The notes below the pieces were generated by a model that did no database searches, was not told the origin of the DNA, and was given only the letters and a program-made list of their open reading frames with translations. A stretch of DNA of 64,000 bases from Odontesthes bonariensis (lineage: Eukaryota; Chordata; Actinopteri; Atheriniformes; Atherinopsidae). Position 1 is the stretch's first letter; every line of letters starts with the position of its first letter. Positions 11,888-23,540 of the stretch are shown one piece after another. A program made the position numbers and the translations under genes. The stretch is from NCBI RefSeq assembly GCF_027942865.1, contig NC_134519.1, positions 35,410,941-35,474,940 of the forward strand. The letters are read 5' to 3'.

Positions 11888-14800
11888 TTAAAAGGGACAG
11901 TTCGCCTCTTTAAAGGGACAGTTCGCCGCTTTAAAGGGACAGTTCGCTGCTTTAAAGGAACAGTTAAACTCTTTAAAGGGACAGTTCGCTGCTTTAAAGG
12001 GACAGTTTGCCTCTTTAAAGGGACGGTTTTTCTCTTTAAAGGTACAGTTCGCCTGTTTAAAGGAAAAGTTTGCCGCTGTAAAAGGACAATTCTTCTCTTT
12101 AAAGGGACAGTTCGCCTCTTTAAAGGAAAAGTTTGCTGCTGTAAAGGGACAGTTTGCCTCTTTAAAGGGACAGTTCGCCTCTTTAAAGGGACAGATCCCC
12201 GCTTTAAAAGGACAGTTCGCCTCTTTAAAGAAAAAGTTTGCCACTGTAAAGGGACAGTTCAACTCTTTAAAGGGACAGTTCGCCTCTTTAAAGGGACAGT
12301 TCACCTCTTTAAAGGGACAGTTCAACTCTTTAAAGGGACAGTTCGCTGCTTTAAAGGGACAGTTCGCCTCTTTAAAGGGACAGATCCCCGCTTTAAAAGG
12401 ACAGTTCGCCTCTTTAAAGAAAAAGTTTGCCACTGTAAAGGGACAGTTCAACTCTTTAAAGGGACAGTTCGCCTCTTTAAAGGGACAGTTCACCTCTTTA
12501 AAGGGACAGTTCACCTCTTTAAAGGGACAGTTCGCTGCTTTAAAGGGACAGTTCGCCTCTTTAAAGGGACAGATCCCCTCTTTAAAGGGACAGTTCACCT
12601 CTTTAAAGAAAAAGTTTGCCACTGTAAAGGGACAGTTCAACTCTTTAAAGGGACAGTTCGCCTCTTTAAAGGGACAGTTCGTTGCTTTAAAAGGACAGTT
12701 CGCCGCTTCAAAGGGACAGTTTGTCTCTTTAAAGGGACAGTTCGCTGCTTTAAAGGGACAGTTCACCTTTTTAAAGGGACAGTTCGCCTCTTTAAAGGGA
12801 CAGTTCGCCGCTTTAAAGGGCCAGTTCGCTTCTTTAAAGGGACAGTTTGCCGCTTCAAAGGGACAGTTCGCCTCTTTATAGGGACAGTTTGCCTCTTTAA
12901 AGGGACAGTTCTTCTCTTTAAAGGAACAGTTTTTGTCTTTAAAGGGACTGTTCGCCTCTTTAAAGGGACAGTTCTTCTCTTTAAAGGGACAGTTCAACTC
13001 TTTAAAGGGACAGTTCGCCTCTTTAAAGGGACAGTTCGCCTCTTCAAAGGGACAGTTCACCTCTTTAAAGGGACAGTTCGCTGCTTTAAAGGGACAGTTC
13101 GCCTCTTTAAAGGGGCGGTTCTTCTCTTTAAAGGGACAGTTTGCCTCTTTAAAGGGACGGTTCTTCTCTTTAAAGGGACAGTTCGCCTCTTTAAAGGGAC
13201 AGTTCTTCTCTTTAAGGCACAGTTCGCCTCTTTAAAGGGACAGTTCGCCTCTTTAAAGGAAAAGTTTGCCGCTGTAAAGGTACAGTTCTTGTCTTTAAAG
13301 GGACAGTTCGCCTCTTTAAAGGAAAAGTTTGCCGCTGTAAAGGGACAGTTCGCCTCTTTAAAGGGACGGTTCTTCTCTTTAAAGGGACAGTTCGCCTCTT
13401 TAAAGGGACAGTTCTTCTCTTTAAAGGGACAGTTCGCCTCTTTAAAGGAAAAGTTTGCCGCTGTAAAGGGACAGTTCTTCTCTTTAAAGGGACAGTTCAC
13501 CTCTTTAAAGGGACAGTTCGCCTCTTTAAAGAAAAAGTTTGCCACTGTAAAGGGACAGTTCAACTCTTTAAAGGGACAGTTTGCCTCTTTAAAGGGACAA
13601 TTCGCTTCTTTAAAGGGACAGTTCGCTGCTTTAAAGGGACAGTTCGCCGCTTCAAAGGGACAGTTCGCCTCTTTAAAAGGGACAGTTCGCCTCTTTAAAG
13701 GGACAGTTCGCCGCTTTAAAGGGACAGTTCGCTGCTTTAAAGGAACAGTTAAACTCTTTAAAGGGACAGTTCGCCTCTTTAAAGGGACAGTTCGCCTGTG
13801 TAAAGGAAAAGTTTGCCGCTGTAAAAGGACAATTCTTCTCTTTAAAGGGACAGTTCGCCTCTTTAAAGGGACAGTTCGCCTCTTTAAAGGGACAGTTCTT
13901 CTCTTTAAAGGGACAGTTCGCCTCTTTAAAGGAAAAGTTTGCCGCTGTAAAGGGACAGTTCGCCTCTTTAAAGAGACACTTCACCTCTTTAAGGCACAGT
14001 TCGCCTCTTTAAAGGGACAGTTCGCCTCTTTAAAGGAAAAGTTTGCCGCTGTAAAGGTACAGTTCTTGTCTTTAAAGGGACAGTTCGCCTCTTTAAAGGA
14101 AAAGTTTGCCGCTGTAAAGGGACAGTTCGCCTCTTTAAAGGGACGGTTCTTCTCTTTAAAGGGACAGTTCGCCTCTTTAAAGGGACAGTTCTTCTCTTTA
14201 AAGGGACAGTTCGCCTCTTTAAAGGAAAAGTTTGCCGCTGTAAAGGGACAGTTCTTCTCTTTAAAGGGACAGTTCACCTCTTTAAAGGGACAGTTCGCCT
14301 CTTTAAAGAAAAAGTTTGCCACTGTAAAGGGACAGTTCAACTCTTTAAAGGGACAGTTTGCCTCTTTAAAGGGACAATTCGCCTCTTTAAAGGGACAGTT
14401 CGCTGCTTTAAAGGGACAGTTCGCCGCTTCAAAGGGACAGTTCGCCTCTTTAAAAGGGACAGTTCGCCTCTTTAAAGGGACAGTTCGCCGCTTTAAAGGG
14501 ACAGTTCGCTGCTTTAAAGGAACAGTTAAACTCTTTAAAGGGACAGTTCGCTGCTTTAAAGGGACAGTTCGCCTCTTTAAAGGGACGGTTTTTCTCTTTA
14601 AAGGTACAGTTCACCTGTTTAAAGGAAAAGTTTGCCGCTGTAAAAGGACAATTCTTCTCTTTAAAGGGACAGTTCGCCTCTTTAAAGGAAAAGTTTGCCG
14701 CTGTAAAGGGACAGTTTGCCTCTTTAAAGGGACAGTTCGTCTCTTTAAAGGGACAGATCCCCGCTTTAAAAGGACAGTTCGCCTCTTTAAAGAAAAAGTT

Positions 14801-16150
14801 TGCCACTGTAAAGGGACAGTTCAACTCTTTAAAGGGACAGTTTGCCTCTTTAAAGGGACAGTTAGCTGCTTTAAAGGGACAGTTCGCTGCTTTAAAGGGA
14901 CAGTTCGCCGCTTCAAAGGGACAGTTCGCCTCTTTACAGGGACAGTTCGCCTCTTTAAAGGGACAGTTTGCTGCTTTAAAGGGACAGTTCAACTCTTTAA
15001 AGGGACAGTTCGCCTCTTTAAAGGGACAGATCCCCTCTTTAAAGGGACAGTTCGCCTCTTTAAAGAAAAGGTTTGCCACTGTAAAGGGACAGTTCAACTC
15101 TTTAAAGGGACAGTTCGCCTCTTTAAAGGGACAGTTCACCTCTTTAAAGGGACAGTTCACCTCTTTAAAGAAAAAGTTTTCCACTGTAAAGGGACAGTTC
15201 AACTCTTTAAAGGGACAGTTTGCCGCTTTAAAGGGACAGTTAGCTGCTTTAAAGGGACAGTTCGCTGCTTTAAAGGGACAGTTCGCCTCTTTAAAGGGAC
15301 AGTTCGCCTCTTTAAAGGGACAGTTCGCCTCTTTAAAGGGACAGTTCGCTGCTTTAAAGGGACAGTTCGCCGCTTCAAAGGGACAGTTCGCCTCTTTAAA
15401 GGGACAGTTCACCTCTTTAAAGGGACAGTTTTCTGCTTTAAAGGGACAGTTCAACTCTTTAAAGGGACAGTTCACCTCTTTAAAGGGACAGTTCGCTGCT
15501 TTAAAGGGACAGTTCGCCTCTTTAAAGGGACGGTTCTTCTCTTTAAAGGGACAGTTCGCCTCTTTAAAGAGACAGTTCTTCTCTTTAAAGGGACAGTTCG
15601 CCTCTTTAAAGGAAAAGTTTGCCGCTGTAAAGGGACAGTTCGCCTCTTTAAAGAGACACTTCACCTCTTTAAGGCACAGTTCGCCTCTTTAAAGGGACAG
15701 TTCGCCTCTTTAAAGGAAAAGTTTGCCGCTGTAAAGGTACAGTTCTTGTCTTTAAAGGTACAGTTCTTGTCTTTAAAGGGACAGTTCGCCTCTTTAAAGG
15801 AAAAGTTTGCCGCTGTAAAGGGACAGTTCGCCTCTTTAAAGGGACGGTTCTTCTCTTTAAAGGGACAGTTCGCCTCTTTAAAGGGACAGTTCTTCTCTTT
15901 AAAGGGACAGTTCGCCTCTTTAAAGGAAAAGTTTGCCGCTGTAAAGGGACAGTTCTTCTCTTTAAAGGCACAGTTCACCTCTTTAAAGGGACAGTTCGCC
16001 TCTTTAAAGAAAAAGTTTGCCACTGTAAAGGGACAGTTCAACTCTTTAAAGGGACAGTTTGCCTCTTTAAAGGGACAATTCGCTTCTTTAAAGGGACAGT
16101 TCGCTGCTTTAAAGGGACAGTTCGCCGCTTCAAAGGGACAGTTCGCCTCT
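11888..16150. repeat. Array super-repeat H1-H2-H3 (4,263 bp)
   Basis: H1 11,888-13,672 (the one-monomer-shorter form shared with 7,058), H2 13,673-14,449 and H3 14,450-16,150. H2 carries a private change CCTGTGTAAAGG, also seen in the H2 copies at 17,957 and 20,603 but not in those at 4,495, 8,843, 25,432 and 32,825. H3 is shortened to 1,701 bp. Confidence 0.8.
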
Positions 16151-18796
16151 TTAAAAGGGACAGTTCGCCTCTTTAAAGGGACAGTTCGCCGCTTTAAAGG
16201 GACAGTTCGCTGCTTTAAAGGAACAGTTAAACTCTTTAAAGGGACAGTTCGCTGCTTTAAAGGGACAGTTTGCCTCTTTAAAGGGACGGTTTTTCTCTTT
16301 AAAGGTACAGTTCGCCTGTTTAAAGGAAAAGTTTGCCGCTGTAAAAGGACAATTCTTCTCTTTAAAGGGACAGTTCGCCTCTTTAAAGGAAAAGTTTGCT
16401 GCTGTAAAGGGACAGTTTGCCTCTTTAAAGGGACAGTTCGCCTCTTTAAAGGGACAGATCCCCGCTTTAAAAGGACAGTTCGCCTCTTTAAAGAAAAAGT
16501 TTGCCACTGTAAAGGGACAGTTCAACTCTTTAAAGGGACAGTTCGCCTCTTTAAAGGGACAGTTCACCTCTTTAAAGGGACAGTTCAACTCTTTAAAGGG
16601 ACAGTTCGCTGCTTTAAAGGGACAGTTCGCCTCTTTAAAGGGACAGATCCCCGCTTTAAAAGGACAGTTCGCCTCTTTAAAGAAAAAGTTTGCCACTGTA
16701 AAGGGACAGTTCAACTCTTTAAAGGGACAGTTCGCCTCTTTAAAGGGACAGTTCACCTCTTTAAAGGGACAGTTCACCTCTTTAAAGGGACAGTTCGCTG
16801 CTTTAAAGGGACAGTTCGCCTCTTTAAAGGGACAGATCCCCTCTTTAAAGGGACAGTTCACCTCTTTAAAGAAAAAGTTTGCCACTGTAAAGGGACAGTT
16901 CAACTCTTTAAAGGGACAGTTCGCCTCTTTAAAGGGACAGTTCGTTGCTTTAAAAGGACAGTTCGCCGCTTCAAAGGGACAGTTTGTCTCTTTAAAGGGA
17001 CAGTTCGCTGCTTTAAAGGGACAGTTCACCTTTTTAAAGGGACAGTTCGCCTCTTTAAAGGGACAGTTCGCCGCTTTAAAGGGCCAGTTCGCTTCTTTAA
17101 AGGGACAGTTTGCCGCTTCAAAGGGACAGTTCGCCTCTTTATAGGGACAGTTTGCCTCTTTAAAGGGACAGTTCTTCTCTTTAAAGGAACAGTTTTTGTC
17201 TTTAAAGGGACTGTTCGCCTCTTTAAAGGGACAGTTCTTCTCTTTAAAGGGACAGTTCAACTCTTTAAAGGGACAGTTCAACTCTTTAAAGGGACAGTTC
17301 GCCTCTTTAAAGGGACAGTTCGCCTCTTCAAAGGGACAGTTCACCTCTTTAAAGGGACAGTTCGCTGCTTTAAAGGGACAGTTCGCCTCTTTAAAGGGGC
17401 GGTTCTTCTCTTTAAAGGGACAGTTTGCCTCTTTAAAGGGACGGTTCTTCTCTTTAAAGGGACAGTTCGCCTCTTTAAAGGGACAGTTCTTCTCTTTAAG
17501 GCACAGTTCGCCTCTTTAAAGGGACAGTTCGCCTCTTTAAAGGAAAAGTTTGCCGCTGTAAAGGTACAGTTCTTGTCTTTAAAGGGACAGTTCGCCTCTT
17601 TAAAGGAAAAGTTTGCCGCTGTAAAGGGACAGTTCGCCTCTTTAAAGGGACGGTTCTTCTCTTTAAAGGGACAGTTCGCCTCTTTAAAGGGACAGTTCTT
17701 CTCTTTAAAGGGACAGTTCGCCTCTTTAAAGGAAAAGTTTGCCGCTGTAAAGGGACAGTTCTTCTCTTTAAAGGGACAGTTCACCTCTTTAAAGGGACAG
17801 TTCGCCTCTTTAAAGAAAAAGTTTGCCACTGTAAAGGGACAGTTCAACTCTTTAAAGGGACAGTTTGCCTCTTTAAAGGGACAATTCGCTTCTTTAAAGG
17901 GACAGTTCGCTGCTTTAAAGGGACAGTTCGCCGCTTCAAAGGGACAGTTCGCCTCTTTAAAAGGGACAGTTCGCCTCTTTAAAGGGACAGTTCGCCGCTT
18001 TAAAGGGACAGTTCGCTGCTTTAAAGGAACAGTTAAACTCTTTAAAGGGACAGTTCGCCTCTTTAAAGGGACAGTTCGCCTGTGTAAAGGAAAAGTTTGC
18101 CGCTGTAAAAGGACAATTCTTCTCTTTAAAGGGACAGTTCGCCTCTTTAAAGGGACAGTTCGCCTCTTTAAAGGGACAGTTCTTCTCTTTAAAGGGACAG
18201 TTCGCCTCTTTAAAGGAAAAGTTTGCCGCTGTAAAGGGACAGTTCGCCTCTTTAAAGAGACACTTCACCTCTTTAAGGCACAGTTCGCCTCTTTAAAGGG
18301 ACAGTTCGCCTCTTTAAAGGAAAAGTTTGCCGCTGTAAAGGTACAGTTCTTGTCTTTAAAGGGACAGTTCGCCTCTTTAAAGGAAAAGTTTGCCGCTGTA
18401 AAGGGACAGTTCGCCTCTTTAAAGGGACGGTTCTTCTCTTTAAAGGGACAGTTCGCCTCTTTAAAGGGACAGTTCTTCTCTTTAAAGGGACGGTTCTTCT
18501 CTTTAAAGGGACAGTTCGCCTCTTTAAAGGGACAGTTCTTCTCTTTAAAGGGACAGTTCGCCTCTTTAAAGGAAAAGTTTGCCGCTGTAAAGGGACAGTT
18601 CTTCTCTTTAAAGGCACAGTTCACCTCTTTAAAGGGACAGTTCGCCTCTTTAAAGAAAAAGTTTGCCACTGTAAAGGGACAGTTCAACTCTTTAAAGGGA
18701 CAGTTTGCCTCTTTAAAGGGACAATTCGCTTCTTTAAAGGGACAGTTCGCTGCTTTAAAGGGACAGTTCGCCGCTTCAAAGGGACAGTTCGCCTCT
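16151..18796. repeat. Array partial super-repeat H1-H2 (2,646 bp)
   Basis: H1 16,151-17,956 followed by an enlarged H2 (17,957-18,796, 840 bp, three extra monomers). No H3 follows; the next block starts with H1 again. This is what unequal exchange within the array would leave. Confidence 0.8.
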
Positions 18797-21700
18797 TTAA
18801 AAGGGACAGTTCGCCTCTTTAAAGGGACAGTTCGCCGCTTTAAAGGGACAGTTCGCTGCTTTAAAGGAACAGTTAAACTCTTTAAAGGGACAGTTCGCTG
18901 CTTTAAAGGGACAGTTTGCCTCTTTAAAGGGACGGTTTTTCTCTTTAAAGGTACAGTTCGCCTGTTTAAAGGAAAAGTTTGCCGCTGTAAAAGGACAATT
19001 CTTCTCTTTAAAGGGACAGTTCGCCTCTTTAAAGGAAAAGTTTGCTGCTGTAAAGGGACAGTTTGCCTCTTTAAAGGGACAGTTCGCCTCTTTAAAGGGA
19101 CAGATCCCCGCTTTAAAAGGACAGTTCGCCTCTTTAAAGAAAAAGTTTGCCACTGTAAAGGGACAGTTCAACTCTTTAAAGGGACAGTTCGCCTCTTTAA
19201 AGGGACAGTTCACCTCTTTAAAGGGACAGTTCAACTCTTTAAAGGGACAGTTCGCTGCTTTAAAGGGACAGTTCGCCTCTTTAAAGGGACAGATCCCCGC
19301 TTTAAAAGGACAGTTCGCCTCTTTAAAGAAAAAGTTTGCCACTGTAAAGGGACAGTTCAACTCTTTAAAGGGACAGTTCGCCTCTTTAAAGGGACAGTTC
19401 ACCTCTTTAAAGGGACAGTTCACCTCTTTAAAGGGACAGTTCGCTGCTTTAAAGGGACAGTTCGCCTCTTTAAAGGGACAGATCCCCTCTTTAAAGGGAC
19501 AGTTCACCTCTTTAAAGAAAAAGTTTGCCACTGTAAAGGGACAGTTCAACTCTTTAAAGGGACAGTTCGCCTCTTTAAAGGGACAGTTCGTTGCTTTAAA
19601 AGGACAGTTCGCCGCTTCAAAGGGACAGTTTGTCTCTTTAAAGGGACAGTTCGCTGCTTTAAAGGGACAGTTCACCTTTTTAAAGGGACAGTTCGCCTCT
19701 TTAAAGGGACAGTTCGCCGCTTTAAAGGGCCAGTTCGCTTCTTTAAAGGGACAGTTTGCCGCTTCAAAGGGACAGTTCGCCTCTTTATAGGGACAGTTTG
19801 CCTCTTTAAAGGGACAGTTCTTCTCTTTAAAGGAACAGTTTTTGTCTTTAAAGGGACTGTTCGCCTCTTTAAAGGGACAGTTCTTCTCTTTAAAGGGACA
19901 GTTCAACTCTTTAAAGGGACAGTTCAACTCTTTAAAGGGACAGTTCGCCTCTTTAAAGGGACAGTTCGCCTCTTCAAAGGGACAGTTCACCTCTTTAAAG
20001 GGACAGTTCGCTGCTTTAAAGGGACAGTTCGCCTCTTTAAAGGGGCGGTTCTTCTCTTTAAAGGGACAGTTTGCCTCTTTAAAGGGACGGTTCTTCTCTT
20101 TAAAGGGACAGTTCGCCTCTTTAAAGGGACAGTTCTTCTCTTTAAGGCACAGTTCGCCTCTTTAAAGGGACAGTTCGCCTCTTTAAAGGAAAAGTTTGCC
20201 GCTGTAAAGGTACAGTTCTTGTCTTTAAAGGGACAGTTCGCCTCTTTAAAGGAAAAGTTTGCCGCTGTAAAGGGACAGTTCGCCTCTTTAAAGGGACGGT
20301 TCTTCTCTTTAAAGGGACAGTTCGCCTCTTTAAAGGGACAGTTCTTCTCTTTAAAGGGACAGTTCGCCTCTTTAAAGGAAAAGTTTGCCGCTGTAAAGGG
20401 ACAGTTCTTCTCTTTAAAGGGACAGTTCACCTCTTTAAAGGGACAGTTCGCCTCTTTAAAGAAAAAGTTTGCCACTGTAAAGGGACAGTTCAACTCTTTA
20501 AAGGGACAGTTTGCCTCTTTAAAGGGACAATTCGCTTCTTTAAAGGGACAGTTCGCTGCTTTAAAGGGACAGTTCGCCGCTTCAAAGGGACAGTTCGCCT
20601 CTTTAAAAGGGACAGTTCGCCTCTTTAAAGGGACAGTTCGCCGCTTTAAAGGGACAGTTCGCTGCTTTAAAGGAACAGTTAAACTCTTTAAAGGGACAGT
20701 TCGCCTCTTTAAAGGGACAGTTCGCCTGTGTAAAGGAAAAGTTTGCCGCTGTAAAAGGACAATTCTTCTCTTTAAAGGGACAGTTCGCCTCTTTAAAGGG
20801 ACAGTTCGCCTCTTTAAAGGGACAGTTCTTCTCTTTAAAGGGACAGTTCGCCTCTTTAAAGGAAAAGTTTGCCGCTGTAAAGGGACAGTTCGCCTCTTTA
20901 AAGAGACACTTCACCTCTTTAAGGCACAGTTCGCCTCTTTAAAGGGACAGTTCGCCTCTTTAAAGGAAAAGTTTGCCGCTGTAAAGGTACAGTTCTTGTC
21001 TTTAAAGGGACAGTTCGCCTCTTTAAAGGAAAAGTTTGCCGCTGTAAAGGGACAGTTCGCCTCTTTAAAGGGACGGTTCTTCTCTTTAAAGGGACAGTTC
21101 GCCTCTTTAAAGGGACAGTTCTTCTCTTTAAAGGGACAGTTCGCCTCTTTAAAGGAAAAGTTTGCCGCTGTAAAGGGACAGTTCTTCTCTTTAAAGGGAC
21201 AGTTCACCTCTTTAAAGGGACAGTTCGCCTCTTTAAAGAAAAAGTTTGCCACTGTAAAGGGACAGTTCAACTCTTTAAAGGGACAGTTTGCCTCTTTAAA
21301 GGGACAATTCGCTTCTTTAAAGGGACAGTTCGCTGCTTTAAAGGGACAGTTCGCCGCTTCAAAGGGACAGTTCGCCTCTTTAAAAGGGACAGTTCGCCTC
21401 TTTAAAGGGACAGTTCGCCGCTTTAAAGGGACAGTTCGCTGCTTTAAAGGAACAGTTAAACTCTTTAAAGGGACAGTTCGCTGCTTTAAAGGGACAGTTC
21501 GCCTCTTTAAAGGGACGGTTTTTCTCTTTAAAGGTACAGTTCACCTGTTTAAAGGAAAAGTTTGCCGCTGTAAAAGGACAATTCTTCTCTTTAAAGGGAC
21601 AGTTCGCCTCTTTAAAGGAAAAGTTTGCCGCTGTAAAGGGACAGTTTGCCTCTTTAAAGGGACAGTTCGTCTCTTTAAAGGGACAGATCCCCGCTTTAAA

Positions 21701-23540
21701 AGGACAGTTCGCCTCTTTAAAGAAAAAGTTTGCCACTGTAAAGGGACAGTTCAACTCTTTAAAGGGACAGTTTGCCTCTTTAAAGGGACAGTTAGCTGCT
21801 TTAAAGGGACAGTTCGCTGCTTTAAAGGGACAGTTCGCCTCTTTAAAGGGACAGTTCGCTGCTTTAAAGGGACAGTTCGCCGCTTCAAAGGGACAGTTCG
21901 CATCTTTAAAGGGATAGTTCGCTGCTTTAAAGGGACAGTTCGCCTCTTTAAAGGGGCGGTTCTTCTCTTTAAAGGGACAGTTTGCCTCTTTAAAGGGACG
22001 GTTCTTCTCTTTAAAGGGACGGTTCTTCTCTTTAAAGGGACGGTTCTTCTCTTTAAAGGGACAGTTCACCTCTTTAAAGGGACAGTTTACCTCTTTAAAG
22101 AAAAAGTTTGTAAAGGGACAGTTCAACTCTTTAAAGGGACAGTTTGCCTCTTTAAAGGGACAGTTAGCTGCTTTAAAGGGACAGTTCGCTGCTTTAAAGG
22201 GACAGTTCGCCTCTTTAAAGGGACAGTTCGCCTCTTTAAAGGGACAGTTCGCCTTTTTAAAGGGACAGTTCGCTGCTTTAAAGGGACAGTTCGCCGCTTC
22301 AAAGGGACAGTTCGCCTCTTTAAAGGGACAGTTCGCCTCTTTAAAGGGACAGTTTGCTGCTTTAAAGGGACAGTTCAACTCTTTAAAGGGACAGTTCGCC
22401 TCTTTAAAGGGACAGATCCCCTCTTTAAAGGGACAGTTCGCCTCTTTAAAGAAAAGGTTTGCCACTGTAAAGGGACAGTTCAACTCTTTAAAGGGACAGT
22501 TCGCCTCTTTAAAGGGACAGTTCACCTCTTTAAAGGGACAGTTCACCTCTTTAAAGAAAAAGTTTTCCACTGTAAAGGGACAGTTCAACTCTTTAAAGGG
22601 ACAGTTTGCCGCTTTAAAGGGACAGTTAGCTGCTTTAAAGGGACAGTTCGCTGCTTTAAAGGGACAGTTCGCCTCTTTAAAGGGACAGTTCGCCTCTTTA
22701 AAGGGACAGTTCGCCTCTTTAAAGGGACAGTTCGCTGCTTTAAAGGGACAGTTCGCCGCTTCAAAGGGACAGTTCGCCTCTTTAAAGGGACAGTTCACCT
22801 CTTTAAAGGGACAGTTTTCTGCTTTAAAGGGACAGTTCAACTCTTTAAAGGGACAGTTCACCTCTTTAAAGGGACAGTTCGCTGCTTTAAAGGGACAGTT
22901 CGCCTCTTTAAAGGGACGGTTCTTCTCTTTAAAGGGACAGTTCGCCTCTTTAAAGAGACAGTTCTTCTCTTTAAAGGGACAGTTCGCCTCTTTAAAGGAA
23001 AAGTTTGCCGCTGTAAAGGGACAGTTCGCCTCTTTAAAGAGACACTTCACCTCTTTAAGGCACAGTTCGCCTCTTTAAAGGGACAGTTCGCCTCTTTAAA
23101 GGAAAAGTTTGCCGCTGTAAAGGTACAGTTCTTGTCTTTAAAGGTACAGTTCTTGTCTTTAAAGGGACAGTTTGCCTCTTTAAAGGAAAAGTTTGCCGCT
23201 GTAAAGGGACAGTTCGCCTCTTTAAAGGGACGGTTCTTCTCTTTAAAGGGACAGTTCGCCTCTTTAAAGGGACAGTTCTTCTCTTTAAAGGGACAGTTCG
23301 CCTCTTTAAAGGAAAAGTTTGCCGCTGTAAAGGGACAGTTCTTCTCTTTAAAGGCACAGTTCACCTCTTTAAAGGGACAGTTCGCCTCTTTAAAGAAAAA
23401 GTTTGCCACTGTAAAGGGACAGTTCAACTCTTTAAAGGGACAGTTTGCCTCTTTAAAGGGACAATTCGCTTCTTTAAAGGGACAGTTCGCTGCTTTAAAG
23501 GGACAGTTCGCCGCTTCAAAGGGACAGTTCGCCTCTTTAA
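18797..23540. repeat. Array super-repeat H1-H2-H3 (about 4,744 bp)
   Basis: H1 18,797-20,602, H2 20,603-21,379 and H3 21,380 to about 23,540. H3 contains an internal loss that turns an AAAAAGTTTGCCACTG monomer pair into AAAAAGTTTGTAAAGG near 22,100. Confidence 0.75.
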